64,000 nt of DNA from Chryseobacterium panacisoli. GTDB lineage: Bacteria > Bacteroidota > Bacteroidia > Flavobacteriales > Weeksellaceae. The position numbers and the translations under genes were made by a program. Positions 31,599 to 39,994 of the stretch are shown here, one piece after another. The DNA lies in the NCBI RefSeq assembly GCF_008274625.1, contig NZ_VTRU01000004.1:248001-312000 (forward strand), in the 5' to 3' direction. Positions within the stretch are counted from its first letter, which is position 1, and every line of letters starts with the position of its first letter. Under the pieces are notes generated by a model. It saw only the letters and a list, made by a program, of their open reading frames with translations, was not told where the DNA came from and searched no databases.

Positions 31599-32648
31599 TT
31601 ACATATATTCCTCCCACCATTTTTTCCAGTTTATGGTTCCCAACTGATCCAGGTCTACTTTTTCACCGATCATAGGAAGCGTAATCGAAATATTGCTTTC
31701 TTCTGCATGTTTTGAGGCCAGCTCCAAAGGTTCATACCATGCATGCTGTGCCAGCTTGAATTTGGAATTGTGTACGGGAATGAAGTTTTTAGCTTTCAAT
31801 TCTTTAATTTCTGTGATAAGCTGATCCGGCAAAGTGTGAATGTATGGCCACTTTTCGTTATACTGTCCGTTTTCCATGATGGCCAGATCAAACGGTCCGT
31901 ATTGGTCTCCAATTTCTGTAAAATGATTCCCATAACCGCTGTCGCCACCCAAAAACAGTTTTTTCGTGGGGGTTTTTAAAACAAAAGAAGTCCAGAGTGA
32001 GATATTACGATTCAGTAATCTTCCTGAAAAGTGTCTCGCAGGAGTAAGTGTGATTCTGAAACCTTCTGCGATGTCTATGCTTTCCCACCAGTTTTTTTCG
32101 ATGATTTTGTCAAAGCTCCAGCCCCAGTATTCAAAATGCTGGCCCGTACCCAAACCACAGATAACTTTTCCTACTTTATCTTTTAAATCCTGAACAGTTT
32201 TATAATCGAGATGATCCCAATGGTCATGTGAGATAAGCAGAAAGTCTATCTCCGGCATATGTTCCGGTTTGTAGTAATCGGCTCCCTGAAAAGCTTTTAT
32301 GGAACCTGGCATTGGGGAAGCATTTCCGCTGAAAACCGGATCTATCAGAAATTTTTTGCCATCTAGCTGTATGAAATAGGAACTGTGCCCAAACCATATC
32401 AAAACATTTTCTTCGGGTTGAAGGTTCTTTAAATCCGTTACTACAAATGGAAGTGCAGTTTTGGGTGAAGTATTTTCTACTTTACATAAAGTGTGGAAAA
32501 GTACTTTGGTCATACTTTCTCCTTCTAATAAAGGAGGTGTTGTCAATATATTCTGAAATCTCCCATTAAGATAATTGGGAAGTGTATTGAAATATTCTTT
32601 TCTTTTTTCATCGGGAAACTGCCCGAGCTGCTTTTTTAAATTTTTCAT
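31599..32648 (-). CDS. MBL-fold hydrolase, NAPE-PLD/UlaG-like
   Basis: A 349-residue metallo-beta-lactamase-fold enzyme: 'WFGHSSYFIQLDGKKFLIDP' is the typical start of the UlaG/NAPE-PLD-like branch, 'LLISHDHWDHLD' carries the HxHxDH metal ligands, 'GGDSGYG' and 'FIPVHNSKF' supply later ones. Related enzymes cleave phospholipid or lactone substrates; this sequence does not tell which. It is separated by 12 bases from the antiporter gene upstream on the same strand, so co-transcription is likely. Confidence 0.82.
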   Translation of the reverse strand: MKNLKKQLGQFPDEKRKEYFNTLPNYLNGRFQNILTTPPLLEGESMTKVLFHTLCKVENTSPKTALPFVVTDLKNLQPEENVLIWFGHSSYFIQLDGKKFLIDPVFSGNASPMPGSIKAFQGADYYKPEHMPEIDFLLISHDHWDHLDYKTVQDLKDKVGKVICGLGTGQHFEYWGWSFDKIIEKNWWESIDIAEGFRITLTPARHFSGRLLNRNISLWTSFVLKTPTKKLFLGGDSGYGNHFTEIGDQYGPFDLAIMENGQYNEKWPYIHTLPDQLITEIKELKAKNFIPVHNSKFKLAQHAWYEPLELASKHAEESNISITLPMIGEKVDLDQLGTINWKKWWEEYM

Positions 32649-32660
32649 TCCCTTTATTTT

Positions 32661-34241
32661 TTACATTCTGAGCCTTTCTTCTTCAAGGTCCAGTCTTGTT
32701 AGATAATGTCTTATATATTCTTCGTCAATATTCGGATTGCGTCTGTTTTCTTCCCGAAGCCAGATTCTTTGCTGTTCCAGGGTTTCAAAATAGATTGCTT
32801 TCGCTTCTTCAGACAGCTTATGAATAGAGTCTTCTTTATCTTCCTGTTCCCATCGGTCCATCAGTTTGCTAAAATATTCATTTTCGCTTCTTCTTTCTTT
32901 ATAATTTTCATCCAGATATCTGAAAGCCACCTTGCGCATTTCCCTTCTTAAGAAATGTTCAGATTCTTCCTCAGACAAATATCCTCCTCCGGTATCAGAC
33001 AAATTAAGTTTTTTGATCAGAGCAGGTAATGTAAGTCCCTGGATAATCAAAGTGGCAAGAATTACAATGAAAGTTATGAAGAGAATGAGATCACGGTGTG
33101 GAAAGGGCTGCCCGTTTTCCATCACAACGGGAATAGATAACGCTGCTGCAAGAGATACTACCCCGCGCATTCCCGTCCAGCCCATCAGTATTGGAGCCTT
33201 CATTCCGGGGTTTCTGTCGGCTACATTAATAAAATTCCTCATGATCAATGTTACAAAAACGGCACCGAAAGAAGAAAGCAAGCGAACAATGATCAGTACA
33301 GCCGTAATGAGTAGTCCATAGCCAACAGCATCTGACAGGCCGATACCTTCTTTATTTAAACCTACCATAATTTCCGGCAGATCTAATCCAATGAGCAAAA
33401 ATACTATTCCATTGATCAGAAATACAAAGCTTTCCCAGACATTGGAACCTCTTAACCTGGATTGTGAAGTTCTGAAAATTTCATGTCTTCTTACGGAAAG
33501 AAATAATCCGCCACTTACGACTGCCAGTACTCCCGAAGAATGAACTTCTTCCGCGGCAATATACATCACATAGGGAGCAACGAGGCTTAGTATAGCATCC
33601 ATATTGACATCTGTAGGGAATATTTTTTCAATTTCAAGGAATACAAAAGCCAATACAACTCCTATTCCTAACCCTCCGAAAACCATCCATCCAAAACTAG
33701 TGGCTGCATCCTGCCATATAAACTGCCCTGTAGCCACCGCCACCATTGCAAACCTGAAGATGATCAGCGAAGAAGCATCATTGAACAAACTTTCACCCTC
33801 GAGAACAGTAGACAGATTTTTAGGAACTTTTACAAATTTTAAAATGGCTCCGGCACTCACCGCATCCGGCGGTGATACAATTCCACCTAATACAAAGCCT
33901 AATGCCAGTGAAAAACCGGGAATATATGAGTTCGCTACGAAAGCGACAGTGATTGCTGTAAGGAAAACCACAATGAACGCAAAACTGGTAATGATCCGCC
34001 TCATTTTCCATATTTCCTTCCAGGATACTGCAAAAGCTGCTTCGTATAAAAGCGGGGGCAGGAAAATAATAAAAATCAGTTCAGGGTCTATTTTTAACAC
34101 CGGCAATCCAGGGATAAAACTAATAAGAAGTCCGGCAATAACCAGTATGATAGGATATGCTACTTTCAATCGATTGGCCAGCATAATGGCCCCGATAATG
34201 ACTAGGACCAGTCCTAAATAATAAATAAAATTTTCCACCAT
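32661..34241 (-). CDS. CPA1-family Na+/H+ antiporter
   Basis: A 526-residue transporter with about 12 membrane segments in the first 410 residues and a ~115-residue charged cytoplasmic tail. 'FNDASSLIIFRFAM' is the conserved CPA1 segment with the Asn-Asp ion-binding pair, preceded by 'SPPDAVSAGAIL'. The frame opens at 34286, but the ATG at 34241 starts directly at the first membrane helix (MVENFIYYLGLVL) and is preferred. Predicted to exchange Na+ or K+ for H+ at the inner membrane. Confidence 0.9.
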   Translation of the reverse strand: MVENFIYYLGLVLVIIGAIMLANRLKVAYPIILVIAGLLISFIPGLPVLKIDPELIFIIFLPPLLYEAAFAVSWKEIWKMRRIITSFAFIVVFLTAITVAFVANSYIPGFSLALGFVLGGIVSPPDAVSAGAILKFVKVPKNLSTVLEGESLFNDASSLIIFRFAMVAVATGQFIWQDAATSFGWMVFGGLGIGVVLAFVFLEIEKIFPTDVNMDAILSLVAPYVMYIAAEEVHSSGVLAVVSGGLFLSVRRHEIFRTSQSRLRGSNVWESFVFLINGIVFLLIGLDLPEIMVGLNKEGIGLSDAVGYGLLITAVLIIVRLLSSFGAVFVTLIMRNFINVADRNPGMKAPILMGWTGMRGVVSLAAALSIPVVMENGQPFPHRDLILFITFIVILATLIIQGLTLPALIKKLNLSDTGGGYLSEEESEHFLRREMRKVAFRYLDENYKERRSENEYFSKLMDRWEQEDKEDSIHKLSEEAKAIYFETLEQQRIWLREENRRNPNIDEEYIRHYLTRLDLEEERLRM

Positions 34242-34372
34242 TGCTTTTTCTATTAATTTTAAACTAAGTCTCTGTTTTGAAAACAAAATTTAAAAGAAAA
34301 ATAAATATAAGCATAAGATTTTGAGATGTGAAAATAAATTTGATTGTGGATAAAATTTTCATCCAATGATTC

Positions 34373-35089
34373 TTAGTGGAAATAAATCTGATCTTTAGAA
34401 AGCCATTTAACCAGTCCCAGCATAATACATCCTAATACAGAGCCTAACAGGATCAATACAGCTAAAGTCTTCGCGAACGCTGTCCAATACTTTTTTTTAT
34501 CGAATGTAAAATCTACCGGATTGATATTATATGTAGTATAAATGCAAGGATTGATACGCAAATCCGGTCTGAAGTAAACAATTCCCTGAATATATTTTCT
34601 CCGTAAAGCTCTGAGATTTACAATATAGGAACTATAACCCGCATCCACTCCATCAAAATCTACATTTATTACAGAGTCATTGTGTTTTACCTGCAATACA
34701 TAGATTTTATTTCTGGGGCTAAGGTTTACGTCATATTCATCTGCAAGGTGATATTTTTCAAGATCCTGGTAAAGAATTCTGTCTATCGTTCCATTTTTTC
34801 TTTCGTAATGAACTCCCTTATCATCCACGACAATCTTTTTAACTTCTCTTTTTCTGACCGTCTTCTGGTAAAGAATAAAACGGTATAAACCAAAACCTAA
34901 GGCCGGATAGTACACTATTGATACTACAACAAGCACCATAATATTTTTACAAATAATAACAGGCAATATTAATAACACTAAAAACATCACCAATAATAAA
35001 AGTACGGCCAATGTTCTGGTTAACCAGGTCATAAACCACCATGGCTTAGAGACTAACGGCAAAAAATCTTTTCTTACATCCTCTTGCAT
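34373..35089 (-). CDS. Uncharacterised integral membrane protein
   Basis: A 238-residue protein with two hydrophobic segments near 25-75, a soluble middle domain (about 85-190, with 'YHLADEYDVNLSPRNKIYVL' and 'GYSSYIVNLRALRRKYIQG') and one hydrophobic segment near the C terminus. No family recognised; the middle resembles a PH-like domain only loosely. The frame extends upstream to 35158, but that would place its start inside the terminator of the preceding gene; the ATG at 35089 is preferred. Confidence 0.65.
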   Translation of the reverse strand: MQEDVRKDFLPLVSKPWWFMTWLTRTLAVLLLLVMFLVLLILPVIICKNIMVLVVVSIVYYPALGFGLYRFILYQKTVRKREVKKIVVDDKGVHYERKNGTIDRILYQDLEKYHLADEYDVNLSPRNKIYVLQVKHNDSVINVDFDGVDAGYSSYIVNLRALRRKYIQGIVYFRPDLRINPCIYTTYNINPVDFTFDKKKYWTAFAKTLAVLILLGSVLGCIMLGLVKWLSKDQIYFH

Positions 35090-35120
35090 ATGTTCAAGAT
35101 ACAAAAAAGTTAACAATATA

Positions 35121-35152
35121 AAAGAGCCACAGTGGCACACCGTGACTCTTTC
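35121..35152 (-). terminator. Terminator of the phoD-like gene
   Basis: Minus-strand hairpin AAAGAGTCACGG...ctgTGGCTCTTT with a short T run, 36 bases after the PhoD stop. Confidence 0.65.
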
Positions 35153-35187
35153 TACCAAATTGAAAATAAGATATAATTAAATTGAAA

Positions 35188-36939
35188 CTATGAAATTGTA
35201 TGTGTTTTTTCTGTTGTTGTATTGTACGTATCGGAGATGACATTGTCTACAAATCTCCATTCTGCAACGGAACTTCCTGCTGTAAATTTCACATGCAGAT
35301 ACCCTCTTTTATAGAGATTGGCATACTCAAGGTCATCAATCAGTAATGAAAATGCCTGAGCCAGTTCTATTGCTTTTGCAGGATCAGATGTGATTCCCAG
35401 ATAGCCTTCTAATCCCGGAGAAGAAACGGAGCTGCAGGCCAGTTCGGTTCCGATAAATTTCCCCTGAGCATCGGTTAATTTCCCTAACCATGCATTATGG
35501 GTATCTCCTGCCAATACCACTACATTTTTTCCTGCAAGAACGGAATACAGCTGTTCTCTTTCCATGAAATATCCATCCCATGCATCTAAATTATAAGGTA
35601 AAGTAGCTGTGATTCTGGCAATTTCCTGGGGAGTCAGTGTCGGATCCTGCTGTTGGTATCTTGTCTTAAGAATAATTAATTGTGTGATCGTATTCTGAAG
35701 TGCCTGCATGGTAGCCGGCTGTGCGCTTCCGTGTTGTGCTATTTCTGCCAGAATCTGATTCAGTAACATCAGAAGTTCTGCAGGAACCATCATTTTAGTC
35801 ATTAAAATTTGCTGTCCAAGTACTTTCCATTTTGCAGTATCCCCATTGATCTGAGAACCCAGCCATGACATCTGTTCACTTCCGATCAGTTTTCTGCTGG
35901 TACTCAGGAAGTCTGTTTGAAACTGTACCTGATTAAAATTCCCCGTACTATCAAGATAATCGGAATATTCCATCTGTTTATCTCTTGCGATCACCCTTGT
36001 ATCCATCATATAAAGGGAAACGATATTTCCGAAGGTGAAGCTTCTGTAAATTCTCATATCTTTCCCCGTTTTAAGAGGAATATATTCACTGTAAGCCTGG
36101 AAAGCTGCCATTTTTCTTGCCTGAAAATCTCCTTCATTAGGCTGATGGTTTTCTGCTCCGGTTTTATAGGTATCATTGGCAAACTCATGGTCATCCCAAA
36201 CGCAGATGAATGGTTTCTTCTGATGAAGAAGCTGAAGATTTTTATCACCTCTATACTGCCTGTATCGTTCTCTGTAATCGCTGAGGTTAAGAATTTCCTT
36301 AGCCGGCTGATGAGCTCTTCCTAATTGATTGGTATAGGGATTTGTTCCATATTGCCCCGGAGCATATTCATAAATATAATCTCCAAGGTGTACCACTACA
36401 TCAGCCTCGGATTTTGCAATCGCTCCATAGACATTGAAAAGTCCTGCAGGAAAGTTGGAACATGACACCACTGCCATCTTCACTTCATTGACAGTATCTG
36501 ATTTTGAAGGTAAAGTAAGGGTTTCCCCTGTCACACTCACCTCTTTGGTTTTGTTATTATAGAATCTGTAGTAATATTTGGTATTGGAAGAAATATTTTG
36601 TACATCCACTGCTACTGTAAAATCATTCACTCCTGTAGCATTGGCCTGGCCTCTTCTTACCACTTCTGAAAAATTGCTGTTTTTACTGATCTCCCATGTA
36701 ATTTCCGCATCAGTTCCTTTAGAATATCTTGTCCAGATGATGATTCCGGTAGCACTTGGATCAAAGCTCGCTACTCCGGATTCAAAACCTCCGTTTTTAA
36801 GATCACCAGGAGCATTTCCATTTTCAGTAAAATCATCGCTGCAGCTTTCAATTAAGGGAGCAATAAAAATTCCTCCGGCTGCTAATAATGAATTTTTAAG
36901 AAATTTTCTTCTGTTGAATTGGTTGTTGTTTTCCATCAT
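35188..36939 (-). CDS. phoD: PhoD-family alkaline phosphatase / phosphodiesterase
   Basis: A 583-residue secreted enzyme. 'NRRKFLKNSLLAAGG' at residues 8-22 is a twin-arginine signal, and a Cys shortly after (near 33, 'IESCSDD') could be a lipid attachment site. An Ig-like N-terminal domain (about 50-145) precedes the PhoD catalytic domain, which shows 'VVHLGDYIYEY', 'VWDDHEFANDTY' and 'VVLAGDTHNAW' with the metal-ligand Asp, Asn and His residues. It hydrolyses phosphate mono- or diesters outside the cytoplasm. Single transcription unit. Confidence 0.92.
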   Translation of the reverse strand: MMENNNQFNRRKFLKNSLLAAGGIFIAPLIESCSDDFTENGNAPGDLKNGGFESGVASFDPSATGIIIWTRYSKGTDAEITWEISKNSNFSEVVRRGQANATGVNDFTVAVDVQNISSNTKYYYRFYNNKTKEVSVTGETLTLPSKSDTVNEVKMAVVSCSNFPAGLFNVYGAIAKSEADVVVHLGDYIYEYAPGQYGTNPYTNQLGRAHQPAKEILNLSDYRERYRQYRGDKNLQLLHQKKPFICVWDDHEFANDTYKTGAENHQPNEGDFQARKMAAFQAYSEYIPLKTGKDMRIYRSFTFGNIVSLYMMDTRVIARDKQMEYSDYLDSTGNFNQVQFQTDFLSTSRKLIGSEQMSWLGSQINGDTAKWKVLGQQILMTKMMVPAELLMLLNQILAEIAQHGSAQPATMQALQNTITQLIILKTRYQQQDPTLTPQEIARITATLPYNLDAWDGYFMEREQLYSVLAGKNVVVLAGDTHNAWLGKLTDAQGKFIGTELACSSVSSPGLEGYLGITSDPAKAIELAQAFSLLIDDLEYANLYKRGYLHVKFTAGSSVAEWRFVDNVISDTYNTTTEKTHTIS

Positions 36940-37161
36940 TACTTTTTTTGCAAAGCAACGGTATCTGTAGAAGAAGGCTGTTAACTGAATTTTAACTATG
37001 TTTTATGGTTTTTTAAACAAATGTTTAATGTTGCGCATAGTAGATTTAAAAGGGTAAAATATATCTTTCCAGAAAATAAAAATAGAATTTGTTCAAATAT
37101 TTTTAAAAGCTATTCTGCTTTTTTATTACATTCACAACACTAATAATCATGATAAAATTGC

Positions 37162-37665
37162 ATGACAAAAAAAATTTTTCTTTCACTATTTATTCTAGTC
37201 GTAGGATATTTTTTCTATAACCCAATGATAATATCCTTAGCAGCTATAAAAGATCCAGAATCTATTAATTTTAAACCCGATCAAATATTTAAATTAAAGG
37301 ATATTCCTGAATTAAAAAATTCTCAAAATGTAGTTGTATATATTGTCTTAGCCCATGAAGACAGAATATATATATATTCCACAATCCCGAAATGGAGAGT
37401 TTTACAATCTAGTAATTCATCATTAATAGAAAATCTGCTTAATTGTGAATTCAAATATAACAGTGCGGATGTTTCAACAATACAAAGTAAGATGTATGTC
37501 TACTCAAACAACACATTAGTTTTTGAAAGTGAAATTTCCCTGGATAAAAACCCAGGACTTCAAAATAAAGCCACAGGCTGGGCAACTCCTGTTGATCATA
37601 ATAAATTTCTAAATATTATAAGTCAATTTGACAGGTATAATCTCCCGGTTTTGATTATTAAATAA
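37162..37665 (+). CDS. Uncharacterised membrane-anchored protein
   Basis: 167 residues with an N-terminal hydrophobic signal or anchor (about 5-32) and a small mixed domain containing 'QNVVVYIVLAHEDRIYIYST' and 'GWATPVDHNKFLNIISQF'. No family recognised. The flanking DNA is very AT-rich, including the codons. It converges on the tRNA gene. Confidence 0.6.
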   Translation: MTKKIFLSLFILVVGYFFYNPMIISLAAIKDPESINFKPDQIFKLKDIPELKNSQNVVVYIVLAHEDRIYIYSTIPKWRVLQSSNSSLIENLLNCEFKYNSADVSTIQSKMYVYSNNTLVFESEISLDKNPGLQNKATGWATPVDHNKFLNIISQFDRYNLPVLIIK

Positions 37666-37679
37666 ACATTTTAAGAATA

Positions 37680-37709
37680 AAAAAACCGCTCACATGACGT
37701 AAGCGGTTG
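37680..37709 (-). terminator. Terminator of the tRNA-Met/Ile2 gene
   Basis: Minus-strand hairpin AACCGCTT...GAGCGGTT followed by a T run, just after the tRNA. Confidence 0.75.
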
Positions 37710-37717
37710 ATTTTCTG

Positions 37718-37791
37718 TGGTCCCACCTGGGCTCGAACCAGGGACCACCTGATTATGAGTCAGGTGCTCTAACCAACTGAGCTATAGGACC
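37718..37791 (-). tRNA. tRNA with CAT anticodon (Met or lysidine-Ile2)
   Basis: A regular 74-nt cloverleaf with acceptor GGTCCTA/TGGGACC, D arm GCTC...GAGC, anticodon stem CCTGA/TCAGG, loop CTCATAA, T arm CCTGG-TTCGAGC-CCAGG and discriminator A. It shows none of the irregularities of the 14.7-17.1 kb array. Met and Ile2 cannot be separated from the sequence alone. Confidence 0.95.
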
Positions 37792-37853
37792 TCAAAACTT
37801 GGTTAAATTTTGTGTTTGCAAAAATAGTAAAATTTCTTTCACTACAAAATTTT

Positions 37854-38252
37854 TTATTGCTTTTCTTGGCAAAGTTCTACCAGCACGCCGTTCGTAGACT
37901 TTGGGTGTAGGAAGACAACTAATTTATTATCAGCACCTTCTTTAGGTTCCTCAGAGATAAACTGAAATCCTTCTTTTTTCAGTCTTTTCACTTCTTCCAG
38001 AATATTTTCAACCCCGAATGCCAGATGATGGATGCCTTCACCCTTTTTATCAATAAATTTTGAGATTGGACTTTCAGGGTTACTGGCTTCCAACAGCTCA
38101 ATTTTACTTTCTCCTGTTTCATAGAAAGAAGTTACAACCCCTTCTCTTTCTACGGATTCTTTTTTATAGGATTCTTTTCCCAATAATTTGGCAAAAAGCT
38201 CATCAGAAACCCCTAAAGACTTTACGGCAATACCAATATGTTCTAGCTTCAT
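37854..38252 (-). CDS. mce: Methylmalonyl-CoA epimerase
   Basis: A 132-residue VOC-fold enzyme: 'KLEHIGIAVKSLGVSDELFA' with His5, 'IELLEASNPESPISKFIDKK' and 'GEGIHHLAFGVENI', then 'HPKSTNGVLVELCQ' with the Glu ligand. The 'SPISKFIDKKGEGIHHLAF' block is diagnostic for methylmalonyl-CoA epimerase, which interconverts (2R)- and (2S)-methylmalonyl-CoA in propionate metabolism. Length is typical. Divergent from rbfA. Confidence 0.93.
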   Translation of the reverse strand: MKLEHIGIAVKSLGVSDELFAKLLGKESYKKESVEREGVVTSFYETGESKIELLEASNPESPISKFIDKKGEGIHHLAFGVENILEEVKRLKKEGFQFISEEPKEGADNKLVVFLHPKSTNGVLVELCQEKQ

Positions 38253-38329
38253 AAATACTAATAAATATAATTAAATCGTAAATTTGATACTCCAGCTGAA
38301 TTTCAAAGTATCAATTCAAACAAAAGTAC

Positions 38330-38337
38330 TAAATTTG
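38330..38337 (+). promoter_or_regulatory. -7 box TAAATTTG of rbfA
   Basis: Exact TAnnTTTG match ending eight bases before the ATG at 38346, implying an almost leaderless mRNA. Confidence 0.55.
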
Positions 38338-38345
38338 CAGAAATT

Positions 38346-38705
38346 ATGGAAAGTAACAGACAAAGAAAAGTAGCACAGATTATTCAGGAAGACTTCGCAG
38401 AGCTTTTCCGCAAACAGGCTGCAGAAAGCAAACAGAGTATTTTAGTATCTGTTTCAGATGTAAAAGTAACTGCTGACTTAGGAATTGCTAAGATTTATTT
38501 AAGCATTTTCCCACAGGAATTCCGTACCGCTGTGATGAAGGAGATTGAAGAAAACAAACCTCAATACAGAAACTTCATTGGACAGAAAATGTCAAAACAG
38601 GTACGTATCATTCCACAGCTTAACTTCTACCTTGACACTGCTCTGGATGATGTTGAAAAACTGGAAAGAGAATTAAGAGGCGAAGGCGACAATCCTGTTT
38701 TATAA
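38346..38705 (+). CDS. rbfA: 30S ribosome-binding factor A
   Basis: A 119-residue KH-like protein with 'SNRQRKVAQIIQEDFAELF' at the N terminus, 'LVSVSDVKVTADLGIAKIYL' and 'IPQLNFYLDTALDDVEKLE'. These are the RbfA signatures; the protein binds helix 45/44 of immature 16S rRNA in late 30S assembly and cold adaptation. Length is normal. The permease gene starts three bases after its stop, so the two form an operon. Confidence 0.95.
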   Translation: MESNRQRKVAQIIQEDFAELFRKQAAESKQSILVSVSDVKVTADLGIAKIYLSIFPQEFRTAVMKEIEENKPQYRNFIGQKMSKQVRIIPQLNFYLDTALDDVEKLERELRGEGDNPVL

Positions 38706-38708
38706 ATC

Positions 38709-39914
38709 TTGAAGAATATTGCATTTTACATAGCATCCAGATACCTTTTGGCTAAAAAAGGCAGCACTGCTGTTACGTTTATTACGTGGCTGTCTGTGGG
38801 TGCCATGACGGTTGCTGTAACTGCAATGTTCGTCATTATTTCTGTTTTTTCAGGTCTTGAGGACCTGAATAAAGACCTTATTTCTAATCTTCATGCAGAT
38901 CTTACTTTAAAAAGCTTTTCCGGAAAAACCATTAAAAATCTGGATACGGTTAATAAAGTATTGGGCACTCATAAAGAGGTCAGCAGCTTCTCCCGTATTA
39001 TTGAAGAAAAAGTATACATCAGCTTCAACGGAAAAGGAGATATTGCCTATTTAAGAGGTGTTGATTCTGCCTACATCAAGGTAAATCCTATCAATAAGGA
39101 TGTTTTCTACGGAACTTATCCAAGTTTCAAGTACTCCAATGAAGTATTGATGGAAAACAGTCTGGATAACAGGCTTTCAATTCCTGTGGATTCTTCCAAT
39201 CATTATGCAACGGTCTTTATGCCCAAACCGGGAACAGGGATTATCAATAAAGAAGAAGACATCTATAATAAAAGAGATATTTCGGTAACCGGTGTTTTCC
39301 CCGGAAAAGATCAGCTGGACAATTATATCATCTCTCCTATTGAGCTTGCGGAAGAATTACTTAATCTTCCCAAAAAGTCGGCGTACCAGATTGTTATTAA
39401 GCTAAAAAATCCGGAAAATGCAGATGCTGTAAAACAAAGTCTGCTTTCTTCTCTTGGCAAAAATATTGAGATCAAAACCAAGGAAGAAGAAAATGCGGCT
39501 TTCTGGAAAATGATCAACACTGAAAAACTTTTCATCTACCTGATTTTTGCCCTGGTTATCTTCATTACCACCTTTAATCTTGCCGGAGCTATCATTATTC
39601 TCCAGCTTGATAAAAAAGAACAAGCAAAATCATTAATCTCACTAGGCTTTCCTTTAAGCCATTTAAGACTGACCTATTTCTACACCGGCCTTCTGATTGT
39701 AGTTTCCGGAGTGATTACCGGATTGATTCTTGGAACTGCACTTTGCTATTTCCAGCTTTACACAGAATTCTTCAGAGCGAATGAGGCCCTTCCATTCCCG
39801 GTAAAAATTGTAGGAAAAAATTACCTTATCGTAGCTCTTACAGCTTCTCTGTTTGGAATCACTATTTCATGGTTCTTCTCAAAAATCAGCAAAGAATATC
39901 TTACTAAAAAGTAG
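38709..39914 (+). CDS. LolC/LolE-family ABC transporter permease
   Basis: A 401-residue inner-membrane protein with one N-terminal membrane helix (about 23-47), a large periplasmic MacB-PCD-like domain and three C-terminal helices (near 273-297, 320-345 and 370-390). 'NIAFYIASRYLLAKKGSTAV' and 'TFITWLSVGAMTVAVTAMFV' are typical of LolC/E-type lipoprotein-sorting permeases. The start codon is TTG, three bases after rbfA. The ATPase partner is not in the neighbourhood. Confidence 0.88.
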   Translation: MKNIAFYIASRYLLAKKGSTAVTFITWLSVGAMTVAVTAMFVIISVFSGLEDLNKDLISNLHADLTLKSFSGKTIKNLDTVNKVLGTHKEVSSFSRIIEEKVYISFNGKGDIAYLRGVDSAYIKVNPINKDVFYGTYPSFKYSNEVLMENSLDNRLSIPVDSSNHYATVFMPKPGTGIINKEEDIYNKRDISVTGVFPGKDQLDNYIISPIELAEELLNLPKKSAYQIVIKLKNPENADAVKQSLLSSLGKNIEIKTKEEENAAFWKMINTEKLFIYLIFALVIFITTFNLAGAIIILQLDKKEQAKSLISLGFPLSHLRLTYFYTGLLIVVSGVITGLILGTALCYFQLYTEFFRANEALPFPVKIVGKNYLIVALTASLFGITISWFFSKISKEYLTKK

Positions 39915-39994
39915 TTTCCTAAGTTTATATATTACATTAAGTTAATATACTTCGGTTTCATTTTTTCGTACCTTTACGCCCCAATTTTAAAGAA